DNA of 64,000 nt from assembly GCF_032854445.1 (NCBI RefSeq), contig NC_088304.1, forward strand, positions 21,677,850 through 21,741,849, given 5' to 3'. Within the stretch, counting starts at the first letter, position 1; the number at the start of each line of letters is the position of its first letter. This DNA comes from Liolophura sinensis. Its lineage: Eukaryota; Mollusca; Polyplacophora; Chitonida; Chitonidae. A program made the position numbers and the translations under genes. The notes beneath the pieces are model-generated. The model searched no databases. It saw only the letters and a program-made list of their open reading frames with translations, and had not been told where the DNA came from. Of this stretch, positions 46,962-56,066 are shown in pieces.

Positions 46962-49900
46962 TGTATGTATGTATGTATGTATGTATGTATATATGTATGA
47001 ATGAATGTATGTATGAATGAATGTAGGTATGCTTGAGATTTTGCGTCGTTGTTAATAATTTCCCAGTCATGCGACTGTGAGGAGACTCACTAGATGGATT
47101 TCTTACATGGTCGTGGTCAGTAGGTTATGTGACCTAGTAAGTCATGTGACACAAACGAAGTGTCCCAGGTCACCCAAATTCCGTGTTGTTTGATCGATGG
47201 TCTCGATTGCCGAAATTCGCTGGGTCGGACACACTGCACGGACATGGTAGAATCGCCGGTGTATTTTTTTTTATAGCATATTGGATGCAAGGTAATTTCA
47301 GAGCGGACAAGATCGCCCGCGAAAAGTCCGTATAGTGTGTTCCTGGTCTAAGGATGAAACTCCCAATATCGGCTAACTGTAATTTGTCCATGCCAAGTGT
47401 TAATGGGCCTTAATCATTCACTTTTTCTTCCACTATTCATACAACCACAGACTCAACAATCCTATAATAGAAGTGTTTACATGTATTTTCAGATTGCTGT
47501 GGTTTATTACAATACTCAGCGATGCAAGGTAGGTTGACTGGCCTGGTATCAATTAAAAACACAATAAGAAGTTTTGCAGTTACGCAATTACTAGAACAGG
47601 CCTATTTGTTAACGTTGTCTGGCAGGCCTATCTGAAAACATTGTCTGACAGGCCTGTCTGTTAACGGTGTCTGACAGGCCTCTCTTTTAATAGTGTCTGA
47701 CTGGCCTCTCTTTAACAGTGTCTGACAGGCGTATCTGTTACCAGTGTCTGACAGACCTATCTTTTAACAGTGTCTGACAGGCCTATCTTGTCATAGTGTT
47801 TGTGATTAGATCAACCTTGCGACAGACTATCATTATTTTGCAACATCGTGTAACAAGGTCAGTTTGTTTTCAAATTTTATTCTAGCAGTAGTGTGATTTT
47901 TCAGAATGAGTTCCAAGTTAGTTGAAGAGAGGCATTAAGTCAGGATGCGCGTTGCCATCGTATCTCCAAATTTTAAATAGTTTTATTCTCACTATTCACG
48001 CTCATGAATATGTTTAAACAGAGGAAACTTGTATACATTCACGTACCATGGCTTATGGGGAATTAGTAAAACGTGCAGTGATGTTACTTGCAAGTCGCGT
48101 ATAGTAATGTGATGGTTATTGCATTTCCAAAAACTGAAGCAGTTTCTAATATTTTAGGGTGCGTGCAGTGCAAACATGTTTCTAATTTGATATGAACCTT
48201 TTGAATCAGGGAGATAAACCAGCCTAAATTGGGCATTGCTGAACTACAAAATGATACTTGTACAAGCCATGGCAAACAGTGCAATGAACAGTGACTTGTT
48301 TTACGGTAGATCTAAACTCATCGCTGTATACGATTCGTACGTTCTGGTGACAGTTGACACAAATTCCTTCTACTTAAACGAGACACTAAGCAACAACTGT
48401 GTGATGTGAGTACCAAGAGGTTCATCGAAAACCTCTTGTCTTCCTCCCATAGCTGGGCGTCAAAGTTCGTCAATAACAAGCCACAGGTCGTTTTTTTTTG
48501 TCGGGCATCCAGGTGTTCATCATATCAATAAAATTTACCGTTTGGTGTTAAGAAACAATGAAAAAAGTAATTAAACTACTGCTATCATTATTCAAAATGT
48601 AAATTTTATATCGGCTTAGAATGTGATTGTCGTGGCGCTTTGTCCTAGTCATTGATTTTGTACAATAAGAAAAAACAGACACTAATAATTTGCCGTTTCT
48701 TCCAGGATTTCATCAAAGAACTGTTGAAGAACAACAGGGGTGGTGAAAGAATGGATCAGGTAATGTGGATTTATGTTCATGTTCCTTAACTGGAATTAAT
48801 TCATGCCTACGACGGGTATGAAAATCAGCTTCCACACGCCTGCTTCAGTCTTACAACAAGGTCAAGACTGGTCAGTTCTACATGGAAAAGTATCGCATCA
48901 ATTATTCTCGTCGTCTTGAGTAAACGTGTACTGTGGTGTACTAAACGTGTGCGGTGTCCACATTGCTTATAAGGTACAGTTGTCCATTTGACTAAACACG
49001 TACTATGGTCAACATTAGTATACGCGTACTGTCGTCAGCATGACTACACACGTGCTGTCGACCACGTGACTACACGCGTACTGTCGTCCATGTGATACAC
49101 ACATACTGTCGTCCGTTTGACTACACACGTACTGTCGCCTACGTGAATACACGTGTACTGTCGTCCATGTGACTACACACGTACTGAAGTACATTTGACT
49201 ACACGCGTATTGTCGCCCAGCTGACTACACGCGTAGTGTTGTCCGTATGACTCCACGCTTACTGTCGTCCACATGACTACACGCGTACTGTCGTCTACGT
49301 GACTATTTGCCGAATCCATTGCACACATATTACATTCCTGGTCACTGAATGCCTTTTGTGTACTATTTTATCACAGTTTTCTATCTGACTCCATTCTGTG
49401 GGACAACAAGGGTACAGTGGTTCTGTGACACACGAGGTTCAAAAAACCAGTCTTGGACATGCGCATGTCTAACATTCGTTTAAGATCACTTATCTTCCAC
49501 CAGTATGGTGTGCATATCTGTACTTCTTGTGTGGGAAATTTTGTCAGTGACTTGCTGGTGGTTTTACCCCTGCACTCTGGTATTCCTCCACCCATAATAT
49601 TTACCGCCATCGTCTAAGTGAAGAAACGAACAGTTAAATGCATAAAATACGATGGATTCCTCTAGCTCAAGCGTAGCAAAAACAAAGTGTATGGTCTTCT
49701 TCTGCACGCTTATTTACCTCTGTCGAAGTGCCCGTAGACGAGCTGTCGTGACTTGATGAAAGAGGAGCTGTCTTATTTCTAACTGCAGTCAAACTGAGTT
49801 TTCTACTTCATTGTATAAATGTTGTCTTCCACAAGATTGAAGACTTTGGGTTTTATACAACTGCCAGCACATTGGTAACCTTCAGGTTTAATGTAACAAG

Positions 49901-50166
49901 TATAATGTCTAGTTTTTGAAAGGAGAGTATTTGCTGTTGTTGTTGTCATGTGGTTGTGAAAATGGAATCTGTTTTGTTTTCAGGTCAATGATGAAGAACT
50001 GGACGCACGAGCTGACGCCATCGTGGACAACCTTGTTGACAAGCTTGCCTCAAAATTTGCCAGATGGGAGGAAATCCAGGCGGCAAACTTTCTTCGTCAT
50101 AAGACAAAGCAAGACAAATTGTGTCTTTGTCAGCTGTACGAAGCTTCATCTGAGCATTCTTTTTAG
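33709..50166 (+). CDS. TIR-domain protein with two C-terminal membrane helices
   Basis: Exons 33709-34264, 37589-37707, 45983-46261, 46531-46629, 47493-47528, 48706-48759 and 49984-50166 join in frame to 1326 nt (441 residues). An optional 45-nt exon at 35809-35853 also keeps frame. Residues about 56-183 form a TIR domain: box 1 DYHLFFAYSSDD, BB-loop region DRDFLPGKPI, and SPSFYESGWCQME with the conserved WCxxE glutamate. Two hydrophobic helices follow at about 263-280 and 289-307, then a charged tail ending LYEASSEHSF. There are no leucine-rich repeats and no signal peptide, so the TIR domain should face the cytosol with the helices as a hairpin or two-pass anchor. Likely an innate-immune adaptor or NAD-cleaving TIR protein; function not established. 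Confidence 0.8.
34274..34462 (-). repeat. Diverged SINE next to a splice donor
   Basis: An inverted SINE starting about ten bases after the donor of TIR exon 1; body and box B-like 'ggacttgagctcacagcg' remain. Confidence 0.65.
34795..35054. repeat. SINE fragments in opposite orientations
   Basis: A minus-oriented tail end (34795-34842) and a plus-oriented 3' part (34925-35054, ending 'gagtacgccgtaaaacacc'). Confidence 0.65.
35508..35855 (+). repeat. 84-bp tandem array carrying acceptor-like sequence
   Basis: Four full units start at 35508, 35592, 35676 and 35760, each with 'tgtatgtttgtttcag' (or a mutated form) before 'ctggaccttcc'. The spacing is exactly 84 bp. The last unit ends in an intact donor. 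Confidence 0.8.
35809..35853 (+). CDS. Candidate 45-nt optional exon of the TIR gene
   Basis: Flanked by TTTGTTTCAG and AAAG|GTAATA, phase 1 to phase 1, so it can be inserted between exon 1 and the exon at 37589 without changing frame. It would add 15 residues (AGPSNVLPNWFNPRK). It is the only unit of the 84-bp array with both a good acceptor and a good donor; the first unit has a stop in this frame and the third has lost the AG. Confidence 0.4.
35966..36045. repeat. (CG)n(TG)n microsatellite
   Basis: 'cgcgcgcgcgcg' followed by about 25 TG units with minor interruptions. Confidence 0.95.
36190..36400. repeat. Short tandem duplication
   Basis: 'cgtacaggaccaatgcttgt' occurs twice, near 36260 and 36356, each time preceded by 'gactgtctaa/gagtgtctaa' blocks, giving about two units of roughly 95 bp. 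Confidence 0.6.
36447..36627 (+). repeat. tRNA-derived SINE copy, diverged
   Basis: 'gtagtcgctgtgagttcaag' with box B, 'cctctccggccgcacatggg', 'taatgctggccgccttcat'; the end is 'gtggtaaaacac'. Confidence 0.7.
36770..36900 (+). repeat. Dispersed repeat family C, core
   Basis: 'gtaaattgacaagaggtcgt' to 'gccagctatcacactgtcgt'. Confidence 0.5.
37120..37340. repeat. 68-bp type tandem duplication and SINE fragment
   Basis: 'agtgatggccttggaaaaga' occurs twice (near 37183 and 37247) within 'gagctacaaca' units. A minus-oriented SINE tail fragment follows at 37292-37340. Confidence 0.6.
37589..37707 (+). CDS. TIR gene exon (juxtamembrane, cysteine-bearing)
   Basis: The acceptor is a T-rich tract ending ATTTTAG and the donor AAC|GTGAGT. 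It encodes DVNGCGVWLPATEASPCGYN and 20 more residues, phase 1 in and phase 0 out. Confidence 0.7.
37710..39780. other. Intron sequence of the TIR gene
   Basis: AT-rich, with a small array of about 27-bp units near 38365-38440 ('aagcccaggatataaa'). No other structure recognised. Confidence 0.4.
39788..40803 (-). repeat. 3' LTR (left copy)
   Basis: TG...CA ends; in element orientation it starts TGTTATG and ends CGTAACA. It contains a TATA-like TATATAAG near 40595 on the minus strand. Confidence 0.9.
40918..44415 (-). CDS. Retrotransposon Gag C-part and Pol (protease, integrase, RNase H)
   Basis: A 1165-codon open frame. In order: Glu/Arg-rich coiled segment; capsid-like region (FEKIANSLKWPKEFW, LRQLVLVEEFKRCI); CCHC zinc knuckle (CNFCKRVGHVMSEC) near 43600-43560; aspartic protease DTGASQSLL near 43310; integrase zinc finger HxxxxxGHLG...CRSCHAC near 42600-42480; integrase core (DCVGPLPKTKSG, SDQGSNFMSG, a YHPQSQGALERFH block); GPY/F-like C-terminal module; then, after a short linker, the RT connection FLGMAGYYRKFC and RNase H (AVDASDISAGAVL, TIEKECL, VVYTDHNPL, IADCLSRV). 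No YxDD palm motif lies between integrase and RNase H (junction near 41,510-41,570). The frame itself is unbroken. Confidence 0.85.
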   Translation of the reverse strand: MQREREEREMQERERERELEFQMKKLEVERGEKPGPSGRQDSGFDVTKYIRLVPSFQEKEVDKYFLHFEKIANSLKWPKEFWTMLLQSVLIGKAREIYTQLSVENASNYDYVKEVILKGYELVPEAYRQKFRNCEKGRDQTYVEFGRAKEQLFDRWCIAKKIGKDFESLRQLVLVEEFKRCIHSDVKVFADEQKASTLEEAASLADDYSLTHRVTYTGKPFNSFTRRNTQSHATGRGSSTQKSSTPGSNGSTAHGSRSSDWNSSPGNRVTCNFCKRVGHVMSECYKLKRIREAQNESKPTGLCVTMHKTLPEVTSAVKSRSELADMGLDKIPKCSMDSFAPFINSGSVSLRSDMSCATPIKILRDTGASQSLLLMNTLPFSEESYSGVRALIRGVESSDFVSVPLHDIYLSSDLISGPVRVGIKPSLPFEGIHLLLGNDLAHDKVTVDPLMVDKPSLNSVTEPVESEIAGLYPSCVVTRAMSRKVSTDQGSTVDLSETFLNNMLDGDFSKLDSQQEVDTNFVSGDQPFCRTELIAEQHSDPSISCLFNDAAKDGESLPDPCYYYVKPGILMRQWRPPDVSLEDEWAIKHQVVVPKSYRKDILTIAHETPLAGHLGVNKTYHKILSHFYWPGIRKDVTEFCRSCHACQLVGKPNQTIPKAALRPIPAIGEPFSRILIDCVGPLPKTKSGNQYMLTIMCTSTRFPEAIPLRNITAKTVIKALVKFFTMFGLPKSVQSDQGSNFMSGVFQQVMHELGISQYKSSAYHPQSQGALERFHQTLKSMIRTYCFETGKDWDEGVPLLMFAVRESVQESLRFSPFELVFGHTVRGPLQLFKEKFVSGDSDNVNLLQYVSSFRTKLNRVCELARENLTASQKSMKTKYDKETVTRRFEVGQKVLALLPVSGKPLEARYFGPYVVDKRLSDLNYIIFTPDRRKSRQLCHVNMLKPYVYRDSTDLNVVHPSGVAISCFPVPSCKRELKRFLGMAGYYRKFCRNFSFVSEPLTQLLKKGAKFLWSIECQRSFDRLKAMLSSGPILVAPDFNLPFKLAVDASDISAGAVLLQENETDHVDHPVCFFSRKFDKCQRNYSTIEKECLSLILALQHFEVYVTSSSYPIVVYTDHNPLTFLHKLKGKNRRLLRWSLLLQEFNLEIRHIKGKDNVIADCLSRV
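44346..44783 (-). CDS. Retrotransposon Gag N-terminal part
   Basis: From ATG at 44783, about 125 residues before the frame drifts: an acidic N terminus (MGDFDPKQFVNAPDQDVFES), a helical region and a long Glu/Arg/Lys coiled coil. The downstream Pol frame is offset by one base; the change falls in the (GA)n-rich coding microsatellite near 44400-44450. The two frames together make one Gag, so slippage mutation or an assembly indel is more likely than programmed frameshifting. Confidence 0.7.
   Translation of the reverse strand: MGDFDPKQFVNAPDQDVFESLKKEDLVKLGTFLGLSIKSSWRKRDMQHTLLKHLVEIGKFDSSTLSDYEFEGQSDAEFKFKQFELEKLRLEKEEREREKEREYEIELEKLKMQRERERKGRGKCRERERREKCKKERGKGNWSFK
44890..44908 (-). other. 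Primer-binding site (tRNA-Pro type)
   Basis: On the minus strand, directly inside the 5' LTR after a few bases, lies TGGGGGCTTGTCCGGGA, complementary to a tRNA-Pro 3' end with one mismatch. Confidence 0.7.
44912..45926 (-). repeat. 5' LTR (right copy)
   Basis: Nearly identical to 39788-40803. The differences I saw: one missing A near 44992, C to T near 45035 and T to C near 45351. Confidence 0.9.
45983..46261 (+). CDS. TIR gene exon with both membrane helices
   Basis: The acceptor TTTGATAG and donor AAAG|GTAGGC enclose 93 codons in phase 0. It contains CSRHACGKGCC, then GFLIFAVFQLIIAGISM and VIGYFCMFVIIPIVVVSCW. The short loop between the helices suggests a hairpin. Confidence 0.8.
46531..46629 (+). 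CDS. TIR gene exon, basic cytoplasmic segment
   Basis: Between TTTTTTGTAG and GTAAGC, 33 codons in phase 0 (AERKLSRVLLEKN, VSVRVDPTPK). Confidence 0.7.
46656..47030. repeat. Compound (ATGT)n(GT)n(CTGT)n microsatellite
   Basis: Alternating blocks of ATGT, GT and CTGT repeats over about 370 bp. All long reading frames here are simple-sequence artefacts. It lies in an intron of the TIR gene. Confidence 0.95.
47493..47528 (+). CDS. TIR gene 36-nt exon
   Basis: Between TATTTTCAG and GTAGGT, 12 codons in phase 0 (IAVVYYNTQRCK). Confidence 0.6.
47599..47795. repeat. 26-bp minisatellite
   Basis: Seven to eight units of 'gtgtctgacaggcctatctg' plus 'ttaaca'. Confidence 0.8.
48706..48759 (+). CDS. 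TIR gene 54-nt exon
   Basis: Between TTCTTCCAG and GTAATG, 18 codons in phase 0 (DFIKELLKNNRGGERMDQ). Confidence 0.65.
48905..49305. repeat. Diverged 26-bp minisatellite
   Basis: Units of 'actgtcgtccatgtgactac' plus 'acacgt' type, about 12-15 copies, diverged at the left end. Confidence 0.75.
49984..50166 (+). CDS. TIR gene last exon
   Basis: The acceptor GTTTTCAG opens 60 codons and TAG. The segment is helical and charged (VNDEELDARADAIVDNLVDK) and ends LCQLYEASSEHSF. Confidence 0.75.
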   Translation, partial: VNDEELDARADAIVDNLVDKLASKFARWEEIQAANFLRHKTKQDKLCLCQLYEASSEHSF

Positions 50167-50226
50167 CCAAGAATTGGCCGCTGGTAACCATCTAACAGGA
50201 TTTGACACAAAAGTAGGATTATTTCC

Positions 50227-50232
50227 AATAAA
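50227..50232 (+). terminator. Poly(A) signal of the TIR gene
   Basis: AATAAA 61 bases after the stop codon. Confidence 0.5.
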
Positions 50233-50239
50233 CTGTACG

Positions 50240-52400
50240 TGCGTTATGCTGTATAAGAATGTGGCACTCGCCAGCAATTTCGCTGATATCCTCAAAATGA
50301 AGAGAATGTAAACTAAGGCGGCTGCTAAATCCGCAATATAAGAAGGATGAAAGAGAGGCTAAACATAATAATCGTTGAAACGTGCGCAATGAGGAGAATG
50401 GAAGTTTAACCGAATTAAAACCTAGGCTTATACCTTGTTGAAATCTAAGCATTCGTTGAAATGTGCAGTTTGAGAAATATGGTAGTGTGGTCGAAGATTG
50501 GAGTTTTTTGAAACCTTTGTTTAAGCCATTCCCTTCATCTCTCTGGGTTGACTCTTAAATCTTTGGTGGGCAGTGCGAGTTCAGGCCAAATCCATGTATC
50601 ATGTTTTCAGGAATGAAGTGCTAGAGTGAAGAGGTCTCACGTGTGTGCCGAAAACTTGAAATAATACAGTCACGTAACATGGATTTCCAGGAACTACATT
50701 TGACTGCTGATATTTAATGACAGTTTGCATTGGATGATTAAGACAATTAAGACAAACCTGTAACTGGGTCTTACTACATTCTATGTTGATTTCAGTCAAA
50801 AGTCCTAGTCCAGCCGAGTGAAAGATAACCGTAACTATGCTAACAATACAACGTCTAACAGATGTCCCTTCCCAAGACGCTGGGTATCTTACTATCTGCA
50901 CTTAGAATCTCTGTAGCATTTTCTACCTAGCATTGTGTCAATCATCCATCACTTTTATTTTAACCAATCAACTCCGGTTATGATCATATCGAGTATTCCT
51001 AGTCCTATAATCCCTATAGTGCATCTACCGCTTTTTACGCTCGCTTTACATCACTGCCAACTCTAGATAACCTTGGAGCCTGTGCGATGCATGTGGGCTC
51101 GATTAGCCTTAGTCTCACCACTGGCGTCCTTGTACAGACCTGTAATCAGCATTTATCAATAAAACCAATTAATGATAATCATGCTGAACATTCTTTAGAT
51201 AGAAGGGATGAATGTGCGTCAAGTTATAGGAACAAAAGTGGATACCGACATTTTGTATGGAACGTAGGAAGCGACGCATGCGCTGTAAAGAGTATATTCT
51301 GATCCACGGCCCGGCAAAAAACTTCGAACAGACAGGGGTGTTAGCCATCTGTAACCTTTGCTCGCATGACGTGGACTTTTCGCTCGTCATGCATAGCGGA
51401 CGATTTTTATCCGTGAAGAAGCCTCCACTGCGGAGAATATTCGGCAACTCGAAAAGGGAAACATGGCTGCCTGTTCGAAAACGTAGCATGTTTAGGTCCT
51501 AAAATGACCGATTTTGGGCAAAACAGAAGTCGATTGTGGTCCAATAAATGTGCGACCCCCTCGGTCATGGATCGCGTATATACCTCGTGGTGTCTTCAGC
51601 TACTTATACACTGAGTATTCCTATCATTTATTCCTGAAAACCTTCTAGCGGAAATCTGCTGACTAAAGCCTAAGATTCATCATGGTCACTGATCGAACTT
51701 TGCTTCACAGAAATTATGTATGCAGTGAAGATAGTTCTTCCTTAGTATTGTATCCTCTAATATAACACTATTCGCACGATTCTAATAAAACAATAGTTTT
51801 CAGCGCTATTTACATCCAGTCCATTGTTCGTTTTCTTTTTAATGTATAGGAAATAGAGAGCTTAGCTCTGTTTCGCGGAGTAATATACGCCGAACAACTT
51901 CCTTGATCGGGAACTATAAGAAATGATCTTCACGTTTGGCCCATTTTGTAAGGAACCAAACTGTGGGCCACACATTCGAACAGTCCATGGTTTACATTTT
52001 CATACATGTCGGACAGTTTGCTAAGTTTGAGGTACACGACGTTAAATCCAATCAGAGACGGATTCGAAATCACGGTGCGTGGAATGGCAGTAGCTCTGTG
52101 ATAAGCAGCAGTTTTCTTCAGTGCAAACGACGAGAAGGTATAAGTTGGCTTTGGCCTACCACCTCTGCAAAACCCTATGAATTTCCGTTTAATAGGTTCA
52201 GACACTACGGAGGCAAATTTTTTTATAAACTTATGCAAATTAAGCCAAGTAAACACGAGAACGCGAAAATAAGAAAGTACTTGTATGATAGAGGCGAATT
52301 TTACGGGTGGAACAAACTGAAGTGCCAGGGGTACGCCATGCATCGGCCTCTCGGCCGGGTTATTCAAGACTGCTTTAAAACTTAATACCAGATTTAACTT
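50240..52400. other. Unassigned stretch with two coding-like but unrecognised frames
   Basis: Two places (51169-51502 and 51930-52385) are open on both strands for 80-150 codons. I recognise no domain on either strand and find no convincing splice structure, so I do not call a gene. Confidence 0.3.
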
Positions 52401-52401
52401 T

Positions 52402-52595
52402 ATTTATTTATTTATTTGGTTGCTATTTTACGCCGTACTCAAGAATGTTTCACTTGTACGACGGCGGCCAGCATTATGGCGGGAGGAAACAGGACAGAGC
52501 CCGGGGAAAACCCATGACCATCCGCAGGTTGGTGAGAGACCTTCTCACGTACTGCCGGAGAGGAAGCCAGCCTGAGCTGCTCTTGAACTCAGATT
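52402..52595 (-). repeat. tRNA-derived SINE copy, inverted
   Basis: 'tttatttatttatttggttg' tail, 'cgacggcggccagcattatg', ending near 'ctcttgaactcag' with box B; the head is missing. Confidence 0.8.
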
Positions 52596-53189
52596 TAGCT
52601 TTAGGCCAAGTCTTCAGTTTTGTACTTAACCAAAAAATAATTTCTTAACAATAAATTAAATATGAACTAAAATTGCTGCTGTTATATTTTGACTTCCGAC
52701 AAGTGTATTGGTTGTTGAGTTTGGTTAAAATTTAAACTATAACTTTATTACCGGCATTAGCTAATACACTTTCGAAAAACTGGGCTTTGGTACACAAGAG
52801 AGTATCGCTGCCTTGCAGGTCAAGGTCAAGAACACGGGAGGTCAAGAAAATCTCGTCCAGCGACCAGCCCATGAAAACCTTGAACCTTATCACAACTGCA
52901 TGCGTTCATCACATCCGTACTGGCAGTCTTTCAAATTTTGACACATTTTAAAACAGCGTTTATGAGGTGACCAAGGCATAAACTTTAGGGACCAAATTCT
53001 AGGGGAATTTGTTAAGCTGGGGTTTCTGTAAGGTGGAGGAATAACGAAAGAAAAAATCTGCCCTTCCGCCAGTTTGAAAGTGCAGTTACCGCTTCACACG
53101 ACGTCAAACAAACACTTTTGGGGTAACGTTAGTCCTATCGAGTACATGTCCTGCAAGATATGGGCTTCTACAGCCACTGGGGTCTTGTA

Positions 53190-53313
53190 GCAACCTGTGG
53201 ATGGTCGTGGGTTCCCTCGGGCTCTCCCCGGTTACCTCCCACCATAATGCTGGCCACCGTCGTATAAGTGAAATATTCTTACGGCGTAAAACACCGATCA
53301 AATAAATAAATAC
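53190..53313 (+). repeat. tRNA-derived SINE 3' part
   Basis: 'gcaacctgtggatggtcgtg' to 'acggcgtaaaacaccgatc' and an AAAT tail. Confidence 0.75.
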
Positions 53314-53314
53314 A

Positions 53315-54310
53315 GCCACTGGGTAGCACGTGCAGTTACCAGTTCATTTTAGCTTCACACATGGGCGGAACAAAGAAACACTTCGAATCATATTATGGAT
53401 CGTCTTCTCTCTTCTGGACTGGCGCCAAGTGTGGACTTTGTATGCCCAAAAGGGACAGTTTTTCAAATAGCTGAGCGCATATTTGTCATGCAAATACGTA
53501 TCTTACTGATGATCCGGAACGTCCATTATAGTTGACGTCTACATGGTATAATACGACTGTCTTGTCAAGCAATCCAGTTTGGCGCCCCATGCGATGGAAT
53601 GGAACACTCCACTGTGCCACTTAATACATATAGATCAGGTTGTGTCTATCAGGCACGCTCTTTGGAGTCCTCTGTGCCAGCTAAAATGTCTCACACGACT
53701 TTCTTGTATTAAATAATACTCGATCACTCCGGAAACCTGAGGAAATTTTGTACTGACCATAGTACCCTTTGTTTTTTATTTGTTTATTATGATGAAAATT
53801 TAAGCCGTCTTCACTTCGAATACATCAATCGGTCTTAATTTGGAGACATCCTTAAAAGTGAAGCAGGTCTACAGTGCACGTGATCATTCCATCCTTCATG
53901 CAAGAATTCAAATACTAAGTACAAAATAGTATATGGTGCAGTTCCTTTCTTAAGAAGTCCGCAGGCAATCAGCAGCTCCAAAAACGTTTCACCATGGTTA
54001 TAATCTTTCCGTTGATTAAGAAGTCAGAGACTAAAGGATCGGAGATTATCATTTATTATAGCTTAATCATGTGACAATAAAGCGGTAATGAAGTCACAAA
54101 ACAGCTGGCAATTGTTGCAGAATATCAAGACAGGGCACTGCCTCGACACATAAGAGAATATTATGACTTAAGTCACATGTTTAACCAGTCAGCAACACAA
54201 GCTAAACACGGGTATTCATATGACCACTGAAAACCACATGACACTGCATGACGACGTTTGCCACCAATCTCAAGTTAGGCTTAAGGTTTACTTTGGAACT
54301 ATTTTGGTGG
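53315..54310. other. Unassigned non-coding stretch
   Basis: No exon, RNA gene or recognised repeat seen. Confidence 0.35.
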
Positions 54311-54416
54311 ATGGGCAGAATGTCGAAATCTCTGCGTGGCGTGTTGTCCATCAAGCGTAAACCCTCGCTGTCTCCTTCTGTCGAAAAAGTAAACGTGCTA
54401 GAAGGAGATCCAAAGA
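54311..54416 (+). CDS. Possible isolated first coding exon
   Basis: ATG opens 35 codons plus one base (MGRMSKSLRGVLSIKRKPSL and 15 more, basic then acidic), ending at a perfect donor GTAAGTGA. No matching downstream exon is found before gene C starts. It could be a first exon of a gene extending past or through gene C, or chance. Confidence 0.25.
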
Positions 54417-54419
54417 GTA

Positions 54420-55430
54420 AGTGACCAAAGAAAATGAACTCGTTGGAATATCGTCTTAAAAACGAATACAGGGCAGTGGAAAATATTGCAAAGAGAAAAA
54501 TCCTCAGAATTCTTAACTAAAATCAGATCAGAAACTCTTTGCTAAAACTGAGCTAGCCTTTCAGTGTACGCGAAGTGGGTGTCAAGCATTTTAACCAGCA
54601 ATTTGAACTCTTTCACCATTGTATTAACCCTAAGGCCATAGAAAGATGTGAATTTTCATGGGTTGCTAGCTACCCTAGTGTATGCTCATGGCTTACGGTA
54701 CAACTGCTGCCCTATGGGCGGTGGTTAGATCGCTGTTAGCGTGCAAGATTTCATATGATATGCTCTTAATACGACTGAAATTGCAGTATTTGCTACCGAG
54801 ACGAAACTGGCAAATATACAAAAAATGTTAGAGGAACGAAATGATACGTCCAGGATTTTTCCATACAGTGTTACACTAAATAGTGATACCCATCCCGTGA
54901 AATCAAGTAGTAAGGATTAAATCTAAAGTACCGGTACAAAAATTGACTACAATCCTTTGGTTACTCATGTGATCTATATGACAGATTATAAACAAAGATA
55001 AAATTGTAACTGACTAACCAATATCTATACTATATTCACATAAGTCAGGGTTCCATAACTTTAAAAAGAACAAAAGGAAAAAAAGTACATACAAAGCACT
55101 TTTGTCTGAACAAGTTCAAAACATGTCACGTAATGATGACAAAAATATGTAAATTGCAAGACAAAGGTAATTTCTAGGTGTAATTTATCAATAATGAGCC
55201 TGTAACACCTACAATCTAAAATACCTAGCCTGGTAATAAATTAAGTGACCATTTTTCTCAACACAATCATTTGGGAATCCTATGTACAAAACGATGTGTC
55301 TATAAAACGAATCACGACATAGCAATTTACGCCCCCTGTCTCAGCACCATGACTTAAGTAGAATTAGGTAAAAAAATTGTAATTATGTTATTTATTATCA
55401 ATATCAATTTATTAGACTAGTCCCAGGACT
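54420..55430. other. Unassigned non-coding stretch
   Basis: AT-rich, no exon or repeat family recognised. Confidence 0.35.
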
Positions 55431-55639
55431 AGAATGTACGACTAACGATAGTGCACTAAAGGTAACACCACACGATGTGACAAAGATACGGATAATGTCT
55501 TCAGAGAAAGATAGTATGAAAAACGAGAAACTGATAAATGGTAAGGTTGATTTCAGCATGTCACGTGTGGTTCATAAATAAGGGTGTGCTAACATAAATA
55601 CGTACATACATGTAGTAGAAAGGCCTGGTCCTTTTGAAT

Positions 55640-55875
55640 TGTTTTCATGTGATTGTTTATTGAATGTCAAGACAACACAGCGTTTCTTGTAATTCTAAAC
55701 CAGCGACGTTTGACAAAGTGCCAATATCACTGTATGTTATTACCTACTTCTGCTTAAGCCATGGTGTTGGTGCTGGATATGTCTCCTGTTTAAGTATTTA
55801 CCAGAACACTTAAAAAGAAACCCTGAGGGAAATTAGCATGAGGTCGTATTTCTCTGGTTACGTGTGACTGTTTTC
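55640..55875 (+). repeat. Dispersed repeat family C copy
   Basis: Long copy: 'cttgtaattctaaaccagcg', 'tgcttaagccatggtg', 'attagcatgaggtcg'. Confidence 0.5.
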
Positions 55876-55999
55876 ATTCATCCATCATTGATAACACTTC
55901 TATCAAACATGTTTACTTCACTGCGAGTAAGCACCGCCATACCACATTGAAGCGTATGGCCGAGACATTTGACATTGCAAGAGCAAACTCTTTAAAAAA

Positions 56000-56066
56000 T
56001 GAGTAGGAAATATGGGTGTATTATCATCCTATTGTCGGTGGTAGATGTCGTCTACACAGAAAAGGG
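56000..56066 (+). CDS. Gene C exon 1, signal peptide
   Basis: 22 codons plus one base ending TACACAGAAAAG and donor GTGAGA; phase 1. Confidence 0.65.

Noticed and set aside
46543-47070. Long reading frames on both strands (up to about 175 codons)
   Set aside because: They are translations of (GT)n/(ATGT)n simple sequence (Cys/Val/Met or His/Thr/Tyr runs).
55496-55542. Small exon candidate with ATG and a GTAAGG donor
   Set aside because: The duplicated segment near 2440 lacks the ATG, so it is not conserved between paralogous loci.
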